Source: Acanthosoma haemorrhoidale
Lineage: Eukaryota; Arthropoda; Insecta; Hemiptera; Acanthosomatidae
DNA length: 64,000 nucleotides
Direction: 5' to 3'
NCBI GenBank assembly: GCA_930367205.1
Contig: OV884009.1
Span: 118,557,454-118,621,453, forward strand
Part shown: positions 1 to 11,333 of the stretch, piece after piece
Numbering within the stretch: the stretch's first letter is position 1
Layout of the letters: each line of letters starts with the position of its first letter
Notes under the pieces: generated by a model
The model's database searches: none
Told to the model about the DNA's origin: nothing
Seen by the model: the letters and a program-made list of their open reading frames with translations, nothing else
Translations under genes and position numbers: made by a program

Positions 1-8
1 CCCGACGG

Positions 9-23
9 ACTAAGCTTCTTAGT
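9..23. repeat. Dyad-symmetric HindIII core of the monomer (first copy)
   Basis: ACTAAG-CTT-CTTAGT is a perfect 6-bp inverted repeat around a 3-base centre and contains the HindIII site AAGCTT. It recurs in most monomers and is the best-conserved part of the unit. The subclass AAGCTTGTTAG breaks one arm, as do ACCAAGC, ACTTAGC and AAGATTC. In the 28 composite units the whole core is missing. It could be a protein-binding dyad or a hairpin; nothing in the sequence proves either. Confidence 0.85.
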
Positions 24-186
24 TGTTATTGCTAGTTAATATATGGCGCGAATGGGTGTTGTCCCGACGGACTAAGCTTCTTAGTTGTTAGTGTTAGTTA
101 ATATATGCCCCGAATGGGTGTTGTCCCGACAGACTAAGCTTCTTAGTTGTTATTGTTAGTTAATATATGGCCCAAATGAGCGTTTT

Positions 187-241
187 CCTGACGGACTAAG
201 CTTCTTATCGTTAGGTAATATATGGCCCGAATGAGTGTTGT
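187..241 (+). repeat. 55-bp short monomer class (first of 64 copies)
   Basis: This unit reads CTTCTTATCGTTAG where full monomers read CTTCTTAGTTGTTATTG, a loss of 7 bp between two TTA copies plus a T-to-C change. The deleted bases match one step of the internal TTAGTTG/TTATTG sub-repeat, so replication slippage is the simple explanation. Almost all copies follow a monomer ending AAATGAGCGTTTT and begin CCTGACGG or CCTGACGA. Other copies lie near 1130, 1370, 2541, 3410, 4450, 6183, 6731, 7096, 8020, 8260 and 9430, and so on to near 59,940. None occurs after about 59,950. Sub-variants are TATCGTTATTT (near 34,886, 36,608, 39,811, 43,763, 52,669, 54,889, 59,028), TATCGTTAGG (several left-hand copies), TATAGTT (32,107) and TATCTTT (46,228). 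Confidence 0.9.
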
Positions 242-1908
242 CCCGACGGACTAAGCTTCTTAGTTGTTAGTGTTAGTTAATATATGCCCCGAATGGGTGT
301 TGTCCCGACGGACTAAGCTTCTTAGTTGTTATTATTAGTTAATATATGGCGCGAATAAGTTTTTCCCCGACGGACTAAGCTTCTTAGTTGTTATTGTTAG
401 TTAATATATGGCCCAAATGAGCGTTTTCCTGACGTACTAAGCTTCTTAGTTGTTATTGTTAGTTAATATATGGCTCGAATGAGTTTTTCCCCGACGGACT
501 AAGCTTCTTAGTTGTTATTGTTAGTTAATATATGGCCCGAATGAGTGTTTCCCCGAAAGACTAAGCTTCTTAGTTGTTATTGCTAGTTAATATATGCCCC
601 GAATGAGTGTTTCCCCGACAGACCAAGCTTCTTAGTTGTTATTGTTAGTTAATATATGGCACGAATGGGTGTTGTCCCGACGGACTAAGCTTCTTAGTTG
701 ATATTATTAGTTAATATATGGCGCGAATAAGTTTTTCCCTGACGGACTAAGCTTCTTAGTTGTTATTGTTAGTTAATATATGGCCCAAATGAGCGTTTTC
801 CTGACGTACTTAGCTTCTTAGTTGTTAGTTTTAGTTAATATATGCCCCGAATGGGTGTTTCCCCGAAAGACTAAGCTTCTTAGTTGTTATTGCTAGTTAA
901 TATATGCCTCGAATGGGTGTTGTCCCGACGGACTAAGCTTCTTAGTTGTTAGTGTTAGTTAATAAATTCCCCGAATGGGTGTTGTCCCGACGGACTAAGC
1001 TTCTTAGTTGTTAGTGTTAGTTAATATAAGCCCCAAATGGGTGTTGTCCCGACAGAATAAGCTTCTTAGACGTTATTGTTAGTTAATATATGGCCCAAAT
1101 GAGCGTTTTCCTGACGGACTAAGCTTCTTATCGTTAGGTAATATATGGCCCGAATGAGTGTTGTCCCGACGGACTAAGATTCTTAGTTGTTAGTGTTAGT
1201 TAATATATGCCCCGAATGGGTGTTGTCCCGACGGACTAAGCTTCTTAGTTGTTATTATTAGTTAATATATGGCGCGAATAAGTTTTTCTTCGACGGACTA
1301 AGCTTCTTAGTTGTTATTGCTAGTTAATATATGGCCCAAATGAGCGTTTTCCTGACGGACTAAGCTTCTTATCGTTAGTTAATATATGGCCCGAATGAGT
1401 GTTGTCCCGACGGACTAAGCTTTTTAGTTGTTAGTGTTAGTTAATATATGCCCCGAATGGGTGTTGTCCCGACGGACTAAGCTTCTTAGTTGTTATTATT
1501 AGTTAATATATGGCGCGAATAAGTTTTTCCCAGACGGACTAAGCTTCTTAGTTGTTATTGTTAGTTAATATATGGCCCAAATGAGCGTTTTCCTGACGTA
1601 CTAAGCTTCTTAGTTGTTAGTTTTAGTTAATATATGCCCCGAATGGGTGTTTCCCCGAAGGACTAAGCTTCTTAGTTGTTATTGTTAGTTAATATATGGC
1701 CCGAATGAGTGTTTCCCTTACGGACTAAGCTTCTTAGTTGTTATTGTTAGTTAATATATGGCCCGAATGAGTGTTTCCCCAACGGACTAAGCTTCTTAGT
1801 TGTTATTGTTAGTTAATATATGGCCCGAATGAGTGTTTCCCCGAAAGACTAAGCTTCTTAGTTGTTAGTGTTAGTTAATATATGCCCCGAATGGGTGTTG
1901 TGTCGACG

Positions 1909-1970
1909 GACTAAGCTTGTTAGTTGTTATTGCTAGTTAATATATGGCGCGAATGAGTTTTTCCCCGACG
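1909..1970 (+). repeat. GTCGAC monomer subclass (an early copy of about 40)
   Basis: In this subclass the unit starts GTCGAC (a SalI site) instead of CCCGAC, and is nearly always linked to AAGCTTGTTAG in the same unit, which breaks the dyad arm. About 40 copies are spread over the window. The linkage is broken near 30,973 (GTCGAC with AAGCTTCTTAG). It is broken the other way near 9,049, 26,770, 28,690, 32,887, 50,877 and 53,210 (CCCGAC with AAGCTTGTTAG). This suggests exchanges inside the HindIII core. Coordinates of the unit are accurate to a few bases. Confidence 0.75.
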
Positions 1971-2762
1971 GACTAAGCTTCTTAGTTGTTAGTTTTAGTT
2001 AATATATGCCCCGAATAGGTGTTACCCCGACGTACTAAGCTTCTTAGTTGTTATTGCTAGTTAATATATGCCCCGAATGAGTGTTGTCCCGACGGACTAA
2101 GCTTCTTAGTTGTTAGTGTTAGTTAATATATGCCCCGAATGGGTGTTGTCCCGACGGACTAAGCTTCTTAGTTGTTATTGCTAGTTAATATATGGCGCGA
2201 ATGAGTTTTTCCCCGACGGACTAAGCTTCTTAGTTGTTAGTTTTAGTTAATATATGCCCCGAATGGGTGTTTCCCCGAAAGACTAAGCTTCTTAGTTGTT
2301 ATTGCTAGTTAATATATGCCCCGAATGGGTGTTGTCCCGACGGACTAAGCTTCTTAGTTGTTCGTGTTAGTTAATATATGCCCCGAATGGGTGTTGTCCC
2401 GACGGACTAAGCTTCTTAGTTGTTAGTGTTAGTTAATATATGCCCCAAATGGGTGTTGTCCCGACAGACTAAGCTTCTTAGTTGTTATTGTTAGTTAATA
2501 TATGGCCCAAATGAGCGTTTTCCTGACGGACTAAGCTTCTTATCGTTAGTTAATATATGGCCCGAATGAGTGTTGTCCCGACGGACTAAGCTTCTTAGTT
2601 GTTAGTGTTAGTTAATATATGCCCCGAATGGGTGTTGTCCCGACGGACTAAGCTTCTTAGTTGTTAGTGTTAGTTAATATATGCCCCGAATGGGTGTTGT
2701 CCCGACAGACTAAGCTTCTTAGTTGTTATTGTTAGTTAATATATGGCCCGAATGAGTTTTTT

Positions 2763-2913
2763 AATGCTTAGTATCTAGAGGGCGTCTTGGGAGTTAGTAA
2801 AAATGAGAAAGGAGAGGTGATGTTAGTTAAGGGGATAAACAAGAGGTGCGCTAGGTCACCAGAGCGGGAGCCAGATATATCCCCTTGCCATACTCTGGCA
2901 CACTATCGCTCTT
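2763..2913 (+). repeat. 151-bp cassette 1 (reference copy), non-monomer segment
   Basis: First of 28 copies of a segment unlike the monomer, running from AATGCTTAGTATCTAGAGGG to ATCGCTCT. It follows a complete monomer that ends in six T (2,701-2,762) and is followed by the last 37 bp of a monomer (2,914-2,950). It therefore substitutes for monomer positions 1-25, including the HindIII dyad, and makes a 250-bp unit. It contains an XbaI site (TCTAGA), a purine-rich run (AAAAATGAGAAAGGAGAGG), a 9-bp inverted repeat AAGGGGATA/TATCCCCTT (2,829-2,837 and 2,878-2,886) and CCAGAG/CTCTGG (2,859-2,864 and 2,893-2,898). An ATG at 2,820 opens 35 codons that stop at 2,927; I do not call this a gene. No transposase, terminal inverted repeat, tRNA or 5S similarity was recognised. 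Variant state: A67, G104, C149. The next monomer has the rare AAGCTACTT. Confidence 0.93.
2829..2886. repeat. 9-bp inverted repeat inside the cassette (reference copy)
   Basis: AAGGGGATA (2,829-2,837) and TATCCCCTT (2,878-2,886) are perfect reverse complements separated by 40 bases. The arms are present in all 28 cassettes; in 18 of them the first base is G, which would leave a G-U pair in an RNA copy of this strand. Inside the loop lies CCAGAG, whose complement CTCTGG is outside the stem at 2,893-2,898, so an RNA could form a pseudoknot. GCCAGA (2,870-2,875) and TCTGGC (2,894-2,899) are a competing pair. Confidence 0.75.
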
Positions 2914-5168
2914 TTAGTTTTAGTTAGCATATGCCCCGAATGGGTGTTTCCCCGACAGACTAAGCTACTTAGTTGTTATTGCTAGTTAATATATGCCCCG
3001 AATGAGTGTTTCCCCGAAAGACTAAGCTTCTTAGTTGTTATTGCTAGTTAATATATGGCCCGAATGAGTGTTGTCCCGACGGACTAAGCTTCTTAGTTGT
3101 TAGTGTTAGTTAATATATGCCCCGAATGGGTGTTGTCCCGACGGACTAAGCTTCTTAGTTGTTATTATTAGGTAATATATGGCGCGAATAAGTTTTTCCC
3201 CGACGGACTAAGCTTCTTAGTTGTTATTGCTAGTTAATATATGGCGCGAATGGGTGTTGTCCCGACGGACTAAGCTTCTTAGTTGTTAGTGTTAGTTAAT
3301 ATATGCCCCGAATGGGTGTTGTCCCGACAGACTAAGCTTCTTAGTTGTTATTGTTAGTTAATATATGGCCCAAATGAGCGTTTTCCTGACGGACTAAGCT
3401 TCTTATCGTTAGGTAATATATGGCCCGAATGAGTGTTGTCCCGACGGACTAAGCTTCTTAGTTGTTAGTGTTAGTTAATATATGCCCCGAATGGGTGTTG
3501 TCCCGACGGACTAAGCTTCTTAGTTGTTATTATTAGTTAATATATGGCGCGAATAAGTTTTTCCCCGACGGACTAAGCTTCTTAGTTGTTATTGTTAGTT
3601 AATATATGGCCCAAATGAGCGTTTTCCTGACGTACTAAGCTTCTTAGTTGTTATTGTTAGTTAATATATGGCTCGAATGAGTTTTTCCCCGACGGACTAA
3701 GCTTCTTAGTTGTTATTGTTAGTTAATATATGGCCCGAATGAGTGTTTCCCCGACGAACTAAGCTTCTTAGTTGTTATTGTTAGTTAATATATGGCCCGA
3801 ATGAGTGTTTCCCCAACGGACTAAGCTTCTTAGTTGTTATTGTTAGTTAATATATGGCCCGAATGAGTGTTTCCCCGAAAGACTAAGCTTCTTAGTTGTT
3901 ATTGCTAGTTAATATATGCCCCGAATGAGTGTTTCCCCGACAGACCAAGCTTCTTAGTTGTTATTGTTAGTTAATATATGGCACGAATGGGTGTTGTCCC
4001 GACGGACTAAGCTTCTTAGTTGATATTATTAGTTAATATATGGCGCGAATAAGTTTTTCCCTGACGGACTAAGCTTCTTAGTTGTTATTGTTAGTTAATA
4101 TATGGCCCAAATGAGCGTTTTCCTGACGTACTTAGCTTCTTAGTTGTTAGTTTTAGTTAATATATGCCCCGAATGGGTGTTTCCCCGAAAGACTAAGCTT
4201 CTTAGTTGTTATTGCTAGTTAATATATGCCTCGAATGGGTGTTGTCCCGACGGACTAAGCTTCTTAGTTGTTAGTGTTAGTTAATAAATTCCCCGAATGG
4301 GTGTTGTCCCGACGGACTAAGCTTCTTAGTTGTTAGTGTTAGTTAATATAAGCCCCAAATGGGTGTTGTCCCGACAGAATAAGCTTCTTAGTTGTTATTG
4401 TTAGTTAATATATGGCCCAAATGAGCGTTTTCCTGACGGACTAAGCTTCTTATCGTTAGTTAATATATGGCCCGAATGAGTGTTGTCCCGACGGACTAAG
4501 ATTCTTAGTTGTTAGTGTTAGTTAATATATGCCTCGAATGGGTGTTGTCCCGACGGACTAAGCTTCTTAGTTGTTATTGTTAGTTAATATATGGCCCGAA
4601 TGAGTGTTTCCCTTACGGACTAAGCTTCTTAGTTGTTATTGTTAGTTAATATATGGCCCGAATGAGTGTTTCCCCAACGGACTAAGCTTCTTAGTTGTTA
4701 TTGTTAGTTAATATATGGCCCGAATGAGTGTTTCCCCGAAAGACTAAGCTTCTTAGTTGTTAGTGTTAGTTAATATATGCCCCGAATGGGTGTTGTGTCG
4801 ACGGACTAAGCTTGTTAGTTGTTATTGCTAGTTAATATATGGCGCGAATGAGTTTTTCCCCGACGGACTAAGCTTCTTAGTTGTTAGTTTTAGTTAATAT
4901 ATGCCCCGAATAGGTGTTTCCCCGACGTACTAAGCTTCTTAGTTGTTATTGCTAGTTAATATATGCCCCGAATGAGTGTTGTCCCGACGGACTAAGCTTC
5001 TTAGTTGTTAGTGTTAGTTAATATATGCCCCGAATGGGTGTTGTCCCGACGGACTAAGCTTCTTAGTTGTTAGTGTTAGTTAATATATGCCCCGAATGGG
5101 TGTTGTCCCGACAGACTAAGCTTCTTAGTTGTTATTGTTAGTTAATATATGGCCCGAATGAGTTTTTT

Positions 5169-5319
5169 AATGCTTAGTATCTAGAGGGCGTCTTGGGAGT
5201 TAGTAAAAATGAGAAAGGAGAGGTGATGTTAGTTAAGGGGATAAACAAGAGGTGCGCTAGGTCACCAGAGCGGGAGCCAGATATATCCCCTTGCCATACT
5301 CTGGCACACTATCGCTCTT
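5169..5319 (+). repeat. 151-bp cassette 2
   Basis: Variant state A67, G104, C149, as in cassette 1. It lies 2,406 bp after cassette 1 (33 x 62 + 2 x 55 + 250). The following monomer has the normal AAGCTTCTT and then a CCCGACGTAC monomer, so its right context belongs to the majority type. Confidence 0.92.
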
Positions 5320-6217
5320 TTAGTTTTAGTTAGCATATGCCCCGAATGGGTGTTTCCCCGACAGACTAAGCTTCTTAGTTGTTATTGCTAGTTAATATAT
5401 GCCCCGAATGAGTGTTGTCCCGACGTACTAAGCTTCTTAGTTGTTAGTGTTAGTTAATATATGCCCCGAATGGGTGTTGTGTCGACGGACTAAGCTTGTT
5501 AGTTGTTATTGCTAGTTAATATATGGCGCGAATGAGTTTTTCCCCGACGGACTAAGCTTCTTAGTTGTTAGTTTTAGTTAATATATGCCCCGAATAGGTG
5601 TTTCCCCGACGTACTAAGCTTCTTAGTTGTTATTGCTAGTTAATATATGCCCCGAATGAGTGTTTCCCCGACAGACCAAGGTTCTTAGTTGTTATTGTTA
5701 GTTAATATATGGCACGAATGGGTGTTGTCCCGACGGACTAAGCTTCTTAGTTGATATTATTAGTTAATATATGGCGCGAATAAGTTTTTCCCTGACGGAC
5801 TAACCTTCTTAGTTGTTATTGTTAGTTAATATATGGCCCAAATGAGCGTTTTCCTGACGTACTTAGCTTCTTAGTTGTTAGTTTTAGTTAATATATGCCC
5901 CGAATGGGTGTTTCCCCGAAAGACTAAGCTTCTTAGTTGTTATTGCTAGTTAATATATGCCCCGAATGGGTGTTGTCCCGACGGACTAAGCTTCTTAGTT
6001 GTTAGTGTTAGTTAATAAATTCCCCGAATGGGTGTTGTCCCGACGGACTAAGCTTCTTAGTTGTTATTATTAGTTAATATATGGCGCGAATAAGTTTTTC
6101 TTCGACGGACTAAGCTTCTTAGTTGTTATTGCTAGTTAATATATGGCCCAAATGAGCGTTTTCCTGACGGACTAAGCTTCTTATCGTTAGTTAATATATG
6201 GCCCGAATGAGTGTTGT

Positions 6218-6278
6218 CCCGACGGACTAAGCTTTTTAGTTGTTAGTGTTAGTTAATATTGCCCCGAATGGGTGTTGT
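6218..6278 (+). repeat. 61-bp monomer class with AATATTGCC (first of 12 copies)
   Basis: AATATATGCC is shortened to AATATTGCC, a 1-bp loss that creates an AATATT (SspI) site. Every copy is also the AAGCTTTTTAG subtype, so the two changes travel together. Other copies contain the motif near 11,430, 14,561, 17,594, 20,960, 24,166, 35,393, 38,595, 41,805, 42,546, 45,750 and 49,250. These positions track higher-order repeat copies, which makes this a good marker of block identity. It is absent after about 49.3 kb. Confidence 0.88.
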
Positions 6279-6891
6279 CCCGACGGACTAAGCTTCTTAG
6301 TTGTTATTATTAGTTAATATATGGCGCGAATAAGTTTTTCCCTGACGGACTAAGCTTCTTAGTTGTTATTGTTAGTTAATATATGGCCCAAATGAGCGTT
6401 TTCCTGACGTACTAAGCTTCTTAGTTGTTAGTTTTAGTTAATATATGCCCCGAATGGGTGTTTCCCCGAAAGACTAAGCTTCTTAGTTGTTATTGCTAGT
6501 TAATATATGCCTCGAATGGGTGTTGTCCCGACGGACTAAGCTTCTTAGTTTTTAGTGTTAGTTAATATATGCCCCGAATGGGTGTTGTCCCGACGGACTA
6601 AGCTTCTTAGTTGTTAGTGTTAGTTAATATAAGCCCCAAATGGGTGTTGTCCCGACAGACTAAGCTTCTTAGTTGTTATTGTTAGTTAATATATGGCCCA
6701 AATGAGCGTTTTCCTGACGAACTAAGCTTCTTATCGTTAGTTAATATATGGCCCGAATGAGTGTTGTCCCGACGGACTAAGCTTCTTAGTTGTTAGTGTT
6801 AGTTAATATATGCCCCGAATGGGTGTTGTCCCGACGGACTAAGCTTCTTAGTTGTTATTATTAGGTAATATATGGCGCGAATAAGTTTTTC

Positions 6892-9800
6892 CCCGACGGA
6901 CTAAGCTTCTTAGTTGTTATTGCTAGTTAATATATGGCGCGAATGGGTGTTGTCCCGACGGACTAAGCTTCTTAGTTGTTAGTGTTAGTTAATATATGCC
7001 CCGAATGGGTGTTGTCCCGACAGACTAAGCTTCTTAGTTGTTATTGTTAGTTAATATATGGCCCAAATGAGCGTTTTCCTGACGGACTAAGCTTCTTATC
7101 GTTAGTTAATATATGGCCCGAATGAGTGTTGTCCCGACGGACTAAGCTTCTTAGTTGTTAGTGTTAGTTAATATATGCCCCGAATGGGTGTTGTCCCGAC
7201 GGACTAAGCTTCTTAGTTGTTATTATTAGTTAATATATGGCGCGAATAAGTTTTTCCCCGACGGACTAAGCTTCTTAGTTGTTATTGTTAGTTAATATAT
7301 GGCCCAAATGAGCGTTTTCCTGACGTACTAAGCTTCTTAGTTGTTATTGTTAGTTAATATATGGCTCGAATGAGTTTTTCCCCGACGGACTAAGCTTCTT
7401 AGTTGTTATTGTTAGTTAATATATGGCCCGAATGAGTGTTTCCCCGAAAGACTAAGCTTCTTAGTTGTTATTGCTAGTTAATATATGCCCCGAATGAGTG
7501 TTTCCCCGACAGACCAAGCTTCTTAGTTGTTATTGTTAGTTAATATATGGCACGAATGGGTGTTGTCCCGACGGACTAAGCTTCTTAGTTGATATTATTA
7601 GTTAATATATGGCGCGAATAAGTTTTTCCCTGACGGACTAAGCTTCTTAGTTGTTATTGTTAGTTAATATATGGCCCAAATGAGCGTTTTCCTGACGTAC
7701 TTAGCTTCTTAGTTGTTAGTTTTAGTTAATATATGCCCCGAATGGGTGTTTCCCCGAAAGACTAAGCTTCTTAGTTGTTATTGCTAGTTAATATATGCCT
7801 CGAATGGGTGTTGTCCCGACGGACTAAGCTTCTTAGTTGTTAGTGTTAGTTAATAAATTCCCCGAATGGGTGTTGTCCCGACGGACTAAGCTTCTTAGTT
7901 GTTAGTTTTAGTTAATATAAGCCCCAAATGGGTGTTGTCCCGACAGAATAAGCTTCTTAGACGTTATTGTTAGTTAATATATGGCCCAAATGAGCGTTTT
8001 CCTGACGGACTAAGCTTCTTATCGTTAGTTAATATATGGCCCGAATGAGTGTTGTCCCGACGGACTAAGATTCTTAGTTGTTAGTGTTAGTTAATATATG
8101 CCCCGAATGGGTGTTGTCCCGACGGACTAAGCTTCTTAGTTGTTATTATTAGTTAATATATGGCGCGAATAAGTTTTTCTTCGACGGACTAAGCTTCTTA
8201 GTTGTTATTGCTAGTTAATATATGGCCCAAATGAGCGTTTTCCTGACGGACTAAGCTTCTTATCGTTAGTTAATATATGGCCCGAATGAGTGTTGTCCCG
8301 ACGGACTAAGCTTTTTAGTTGTTAGTGTTAGTTAATATATGCCCCGAATGGGTGTTGTCCCGACGGACTAAGCTTCTTAGTTGTTATTATTAGTTAATAT
8401 ATGGCGCGAATAAGTTTTTCCCTGACGGACTAAGCTTCTTAGTTGTTATTGTTAGTTAATATATGGCCCAAATGAGCGTTTTCCTGACGTACTAAGCTTC
8501 TTAGTTGTTAGTTTTAGTTAATATATGCCCCGAATGAGTGTTTCCCCGAAGGACTAAGCTTCTTAGTTGTTATTGTTAGTTAATATATGGCCCGAATGAG
8601 TGTTTCCCTTACGGACTAAGCTTCTTAGTTGTTATTGTTAGTTAATATATGGCCCGAATGAGTGTTTCCCCAACGGACTAAGCTTCTTAGTTGTTATTGT
8701 TAGTTAATATATGGCCCGAATGAGTGTTTCCCCGAAAGACTAAGCTTCTTAGTTGTTAGTGTTAGTTAATATATGCCCCGAATGGGTGTTGTGTCGACGG
8801 ACTAAGCTTGTTAGTTGTTATTGCTAGTTAATATATGGCGCGAATGAGTTTTTCCCCGACGGACTAAGCTTCTTAGTTGTTAGTTTTAGTTAATATATGC
8901 CCCGAATAGGTGTTACCCCGACGTACTAAGCTTCTTAGTTGTTATTGCTAGTTAATATATGCCCCGAATGAGTGTTGTCCCGACGGACTAAGCTTCTTAG
9001 TTGTTAGTGTTAGTTAATATATGCCCCGAATGGGTGTTGTCCCGACGGACTAAGCTTGTTAGTTGTTATTGCTAGTTAATATATGGCGCGAATGAGTTTT
9101 TCCCCGACGGACTAAGCTTCTTAGTTGTTATTTTTAGTTAATATATGCCCCGAATGGGTGTTTCCCCGAAAGACTAAGCTTCTTAGTTGTTATTGCTAGT
9201 TAATATATGCCCCGAATGGGTGTTGTCCCGACGGACTAAGCTTCTTAGTTGTTAGTGTTAGTTAATATATGCCCCGAATGGGTGTTGTCCCGACGGACTA
9301 AGCTTCTTAGTTGTTAGTGTTAGTTAATATATGCCCCAAATGGGTGTTGTCCCGACAGACTAAGCTTCTTAGTTGTTATTGTTAGTTAATATATGGCCCA
9401 AATGAGCGTTTTCCTGACGGACTAAGCTTCTTATCGTTAGTTAATATATGGCCCGAATGAGTGTTGTCCCGACGGACTAAGCTTCTTAGTTGTTAGTGTT
9501 AGTTAATATATGCCCCGAATGGGTGTTGTCCCGACGGACTAAGCTTCTTAGTTGTTAGTGTTAGTTAATATATGCCCCGAATGGGTGTTGTCCCGACAGA
9601 CTAAGCTTCTTAGTTGTTATTGTTAGTTAATATATGGCCCGAATGAGTTTTTTAATGCTTAGTATCTAGAGGGCGTCTTGGGAGTTAGTAAAAATGAGAA
9701 AGGAGAGGTGATGTTAGTTAAGGGGATAAACAAGAGGTGCGCTAGGTCACCAGAGCGGGAGCCAGATATATCCCCTTGCCATACTCTGGCACACTATCGC

Positions 9801-9948
9801 TCTTTTAGTTTTAGTTAGCATATGCCCCGAATGGGTGTTTCCCCGACAGACTAAGCTACTTAGTTGTTATTGCTAGTTAATATATGCCCCGAATGAGTGT
9901 TTCCCCGAAAGACTAAGCTTCTTAGTTGTTATTGCTAGTTAATATATG
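6892..9948 (+). repeat. Higher-order block HOR-A, right copy
   Basis: Partner of 1-3,057. A few point differences separate the copies (for example TATCGTTAGT here against TATCGTTAGG at about 1,130, and TTAGTTTTAG near 7,905 against TTAGTGTTAG), but no length change was seen across 3 kb. A partial third relative starts at 3,199, offset 3,198 from position 1. It gains two monomers (a 124-bp step) before position 3,876, carrying CCCGACGAAC and CCCAACGG. Confidence 0.8.
9654..9804 (+). repeat. 151-bp cassette 3
   Basis: State A67, G104, C149. It shares the rare downstream AAGCTACTT with cassette 1 (offset 6,891). It is the first of a triplet (cassettes 3, 4 and 5) spaced 498 and 870 bp. Confidence 0.92.
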
Positions 9949-10151
9949 CCCCGAATGAGTGTTTCCCCGACAGACCAAGCTTCTTAGTTGTTATTGTTAG
10001 TTAATATATGGCACGAATGGGTGTTGTCCCGACGGACTAAGCTTCTTAGTTGTTAGTGTTAGTTAATATATGCCCCGAATGGGTGTTGTCCCGACAGACT
10101 AAGCTTCTTAGTTGTTATTGTTAGTTAATATATGGCCCGAATGAGTTTTTT

Positions 10152-10302
10152 AATGCTTAGTATCTAGAGGGCGTCTTGGGAGTTAGTAAAAATGAGAAAG
10201 GAGAGGTGATGTTAGTTGAGGGGATAAACAAGAGGTGCGCTAGGTCACCAGAGCGGGAGCCAGATATATCCCCTTGCCATACTCTGGCACACTATCGCTA
10301 TT
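10152..10302 (+). repeat. 151-bp cassette 4
   Basis: State G67, G104, A149 (ends GCTATTTTAG), followed by the private GTTTCCATGACAG monomer. This is the middle-position type of each cassette triplet, 498 bp (250 + 4 x 62) after the first. Confidence 0.92.
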
Positions 10303-11021
10303 TTAGTTTTAGTTAGCATATGCCCCGAATGGGTGTTTCCATGACAGACTAAGCTTCTTAGTTGTTATTGCTAGTTAATATATGCCCCGAACGAGTGTTG
10401 TCCCGACGTACTAAGCTTCTTAGTTTTTAGTGTTAGTTAATATATGCCCCGAATGGGTGTTGTGTCGACGGACTAAGCTTGTTAGTTATTATTGCTAGTT
10501 AATATATGGCGCGAATGAGTGTTTCCCCGACAGACCAAGGTTCTTAGTTGTTATTGTTAGTTAATATATGGCACGAATGGGTGTTGTCCCGACGGACTAA
10601 GCTTCTTAGTTGATATTATTAGTTAATATATGGCGCGAATAAGTTTTTCCCTGACGGACTAAGCTTCTTAGTTGTTATTGTTAGTTAATATATGGCCCAA
10701 ATGAGCGTTTTCCTGACGTACTTAGCTTCTTAGTTGTTAGTTTTAGTTAATATATGCCCCGAATGGGTGTTTCCCCGAAAGACTAAGCTTCTTAGTTGTT
10801 ATTATTAGTTAATATATGGCGCGAATAAGTTTTTCCCTGACGGACGAAGCTTCTTAGTTGTTAGTGTTAGTTAATATATGCCCCGAATGGGTGTTGTCCC
10901 GACGGACTAAGCTTCTTAGTTGTTAGTGTTAGTTAATATATGCCCCGAATGGGTGTTGTCCCGACAGACTAAGCTTCTTAGTTGTTATTGTTAGTTAATA
11001 TATGGCCCGAATGAGTTTTTT

Positions 11022-11172
11022 AATGCTTAGTATCTAGAGGGCGTCTTGGGAGTTAGTAAAAATGAGAAAGGAGAGGTGATGTTAGTTAAGGGGATAAACA
11101 AGAGGTGCGCTAGGTCACCAGAGCTGGAGCCAGATATATCCCCTTGCCATACTCTGGCACACTATCGCTCTT
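11022..11172 (+). repeat. 151-bp cassette 5
   Basis: State A67, T104 (CAGAGCTGGAG), C149. It is the third-position type of the triplet, 870 bp (250 + 10 x 62) after cassette 4. It is the only T104 cassette that keeps A67, and so looks intermediate or recombinant. Confidence 0.92.
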
Positions 11173-11333
11173 TTAGTTTTAGTTAGCATATGCCCCGAAT
11201 GGGTGTTTCCCCGACAGACTAAGCTTCTTAGTTGTTATTGCTAGTTAATATATGCCCCAAATGAGTGTTGTCCCGACGTACTAAGCTTCTTAGTTGTTAG
11301 TGTTAGTTAATATATGCCCCGAATGGGTGTTGT

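Larger units (their letters stand above)
1..3057 (+). repeat. Higher-order block HOR-A, left copy (offset 6,891)
   Basis: This block matches 6,892-9,948 at a constant offset of 6,891 bp. Anchors checked are the first monomer (1 and 6,892), CCCGAAAG (552 and 7,443), the rare GTTACCCCG (2,025 and 8,916) and the 151-bp cassette (2,763 and 9,654). Both share the private AAGCTACTT just after the cassette. The match ends at 3,058, where TATGGCCCG replaces TATGCCCCG, giving a crossover junction near 3,058. The distance decomposes exactly as 95 x 62 + 8 x 55 + 61 + 2 x 250. Confidence 0.85.

Noticed and set aside
187..241. 55-bp units as sequencing deletions
   Set aside because: There are 64 copies with the same junction, linked substitutions and conserved neighbours. 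They are genuine inherited variants.
2763..2913. Cassette as a transposon, MITE or SINE
   Set aside because: The ends (AATGCTTAG and ATCGCTCT) are not inverted repeats, no A/B box of a Pol III promoter was recognised, there is no tail beyond the flanking T-runs, and all copies share one insertion point. They were spread by array amplification and not by separate transposition.
2763..2913. tRNA or 5S rRNA gene in the cassette
   Set aside because: No cloverleaf, no GGTTCGAATCC-type B box and no 5S internal control region could be seen on either strand.
2820..2927. 35-codon CDS in each cassette
   Set aside because: It is short, has no recognisable similarity, its variation is mostly amino-acid changing, it ends by running into satellite, and it sits in an array otherwise without genes. 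It is recorded as a finding and not as a CDS.
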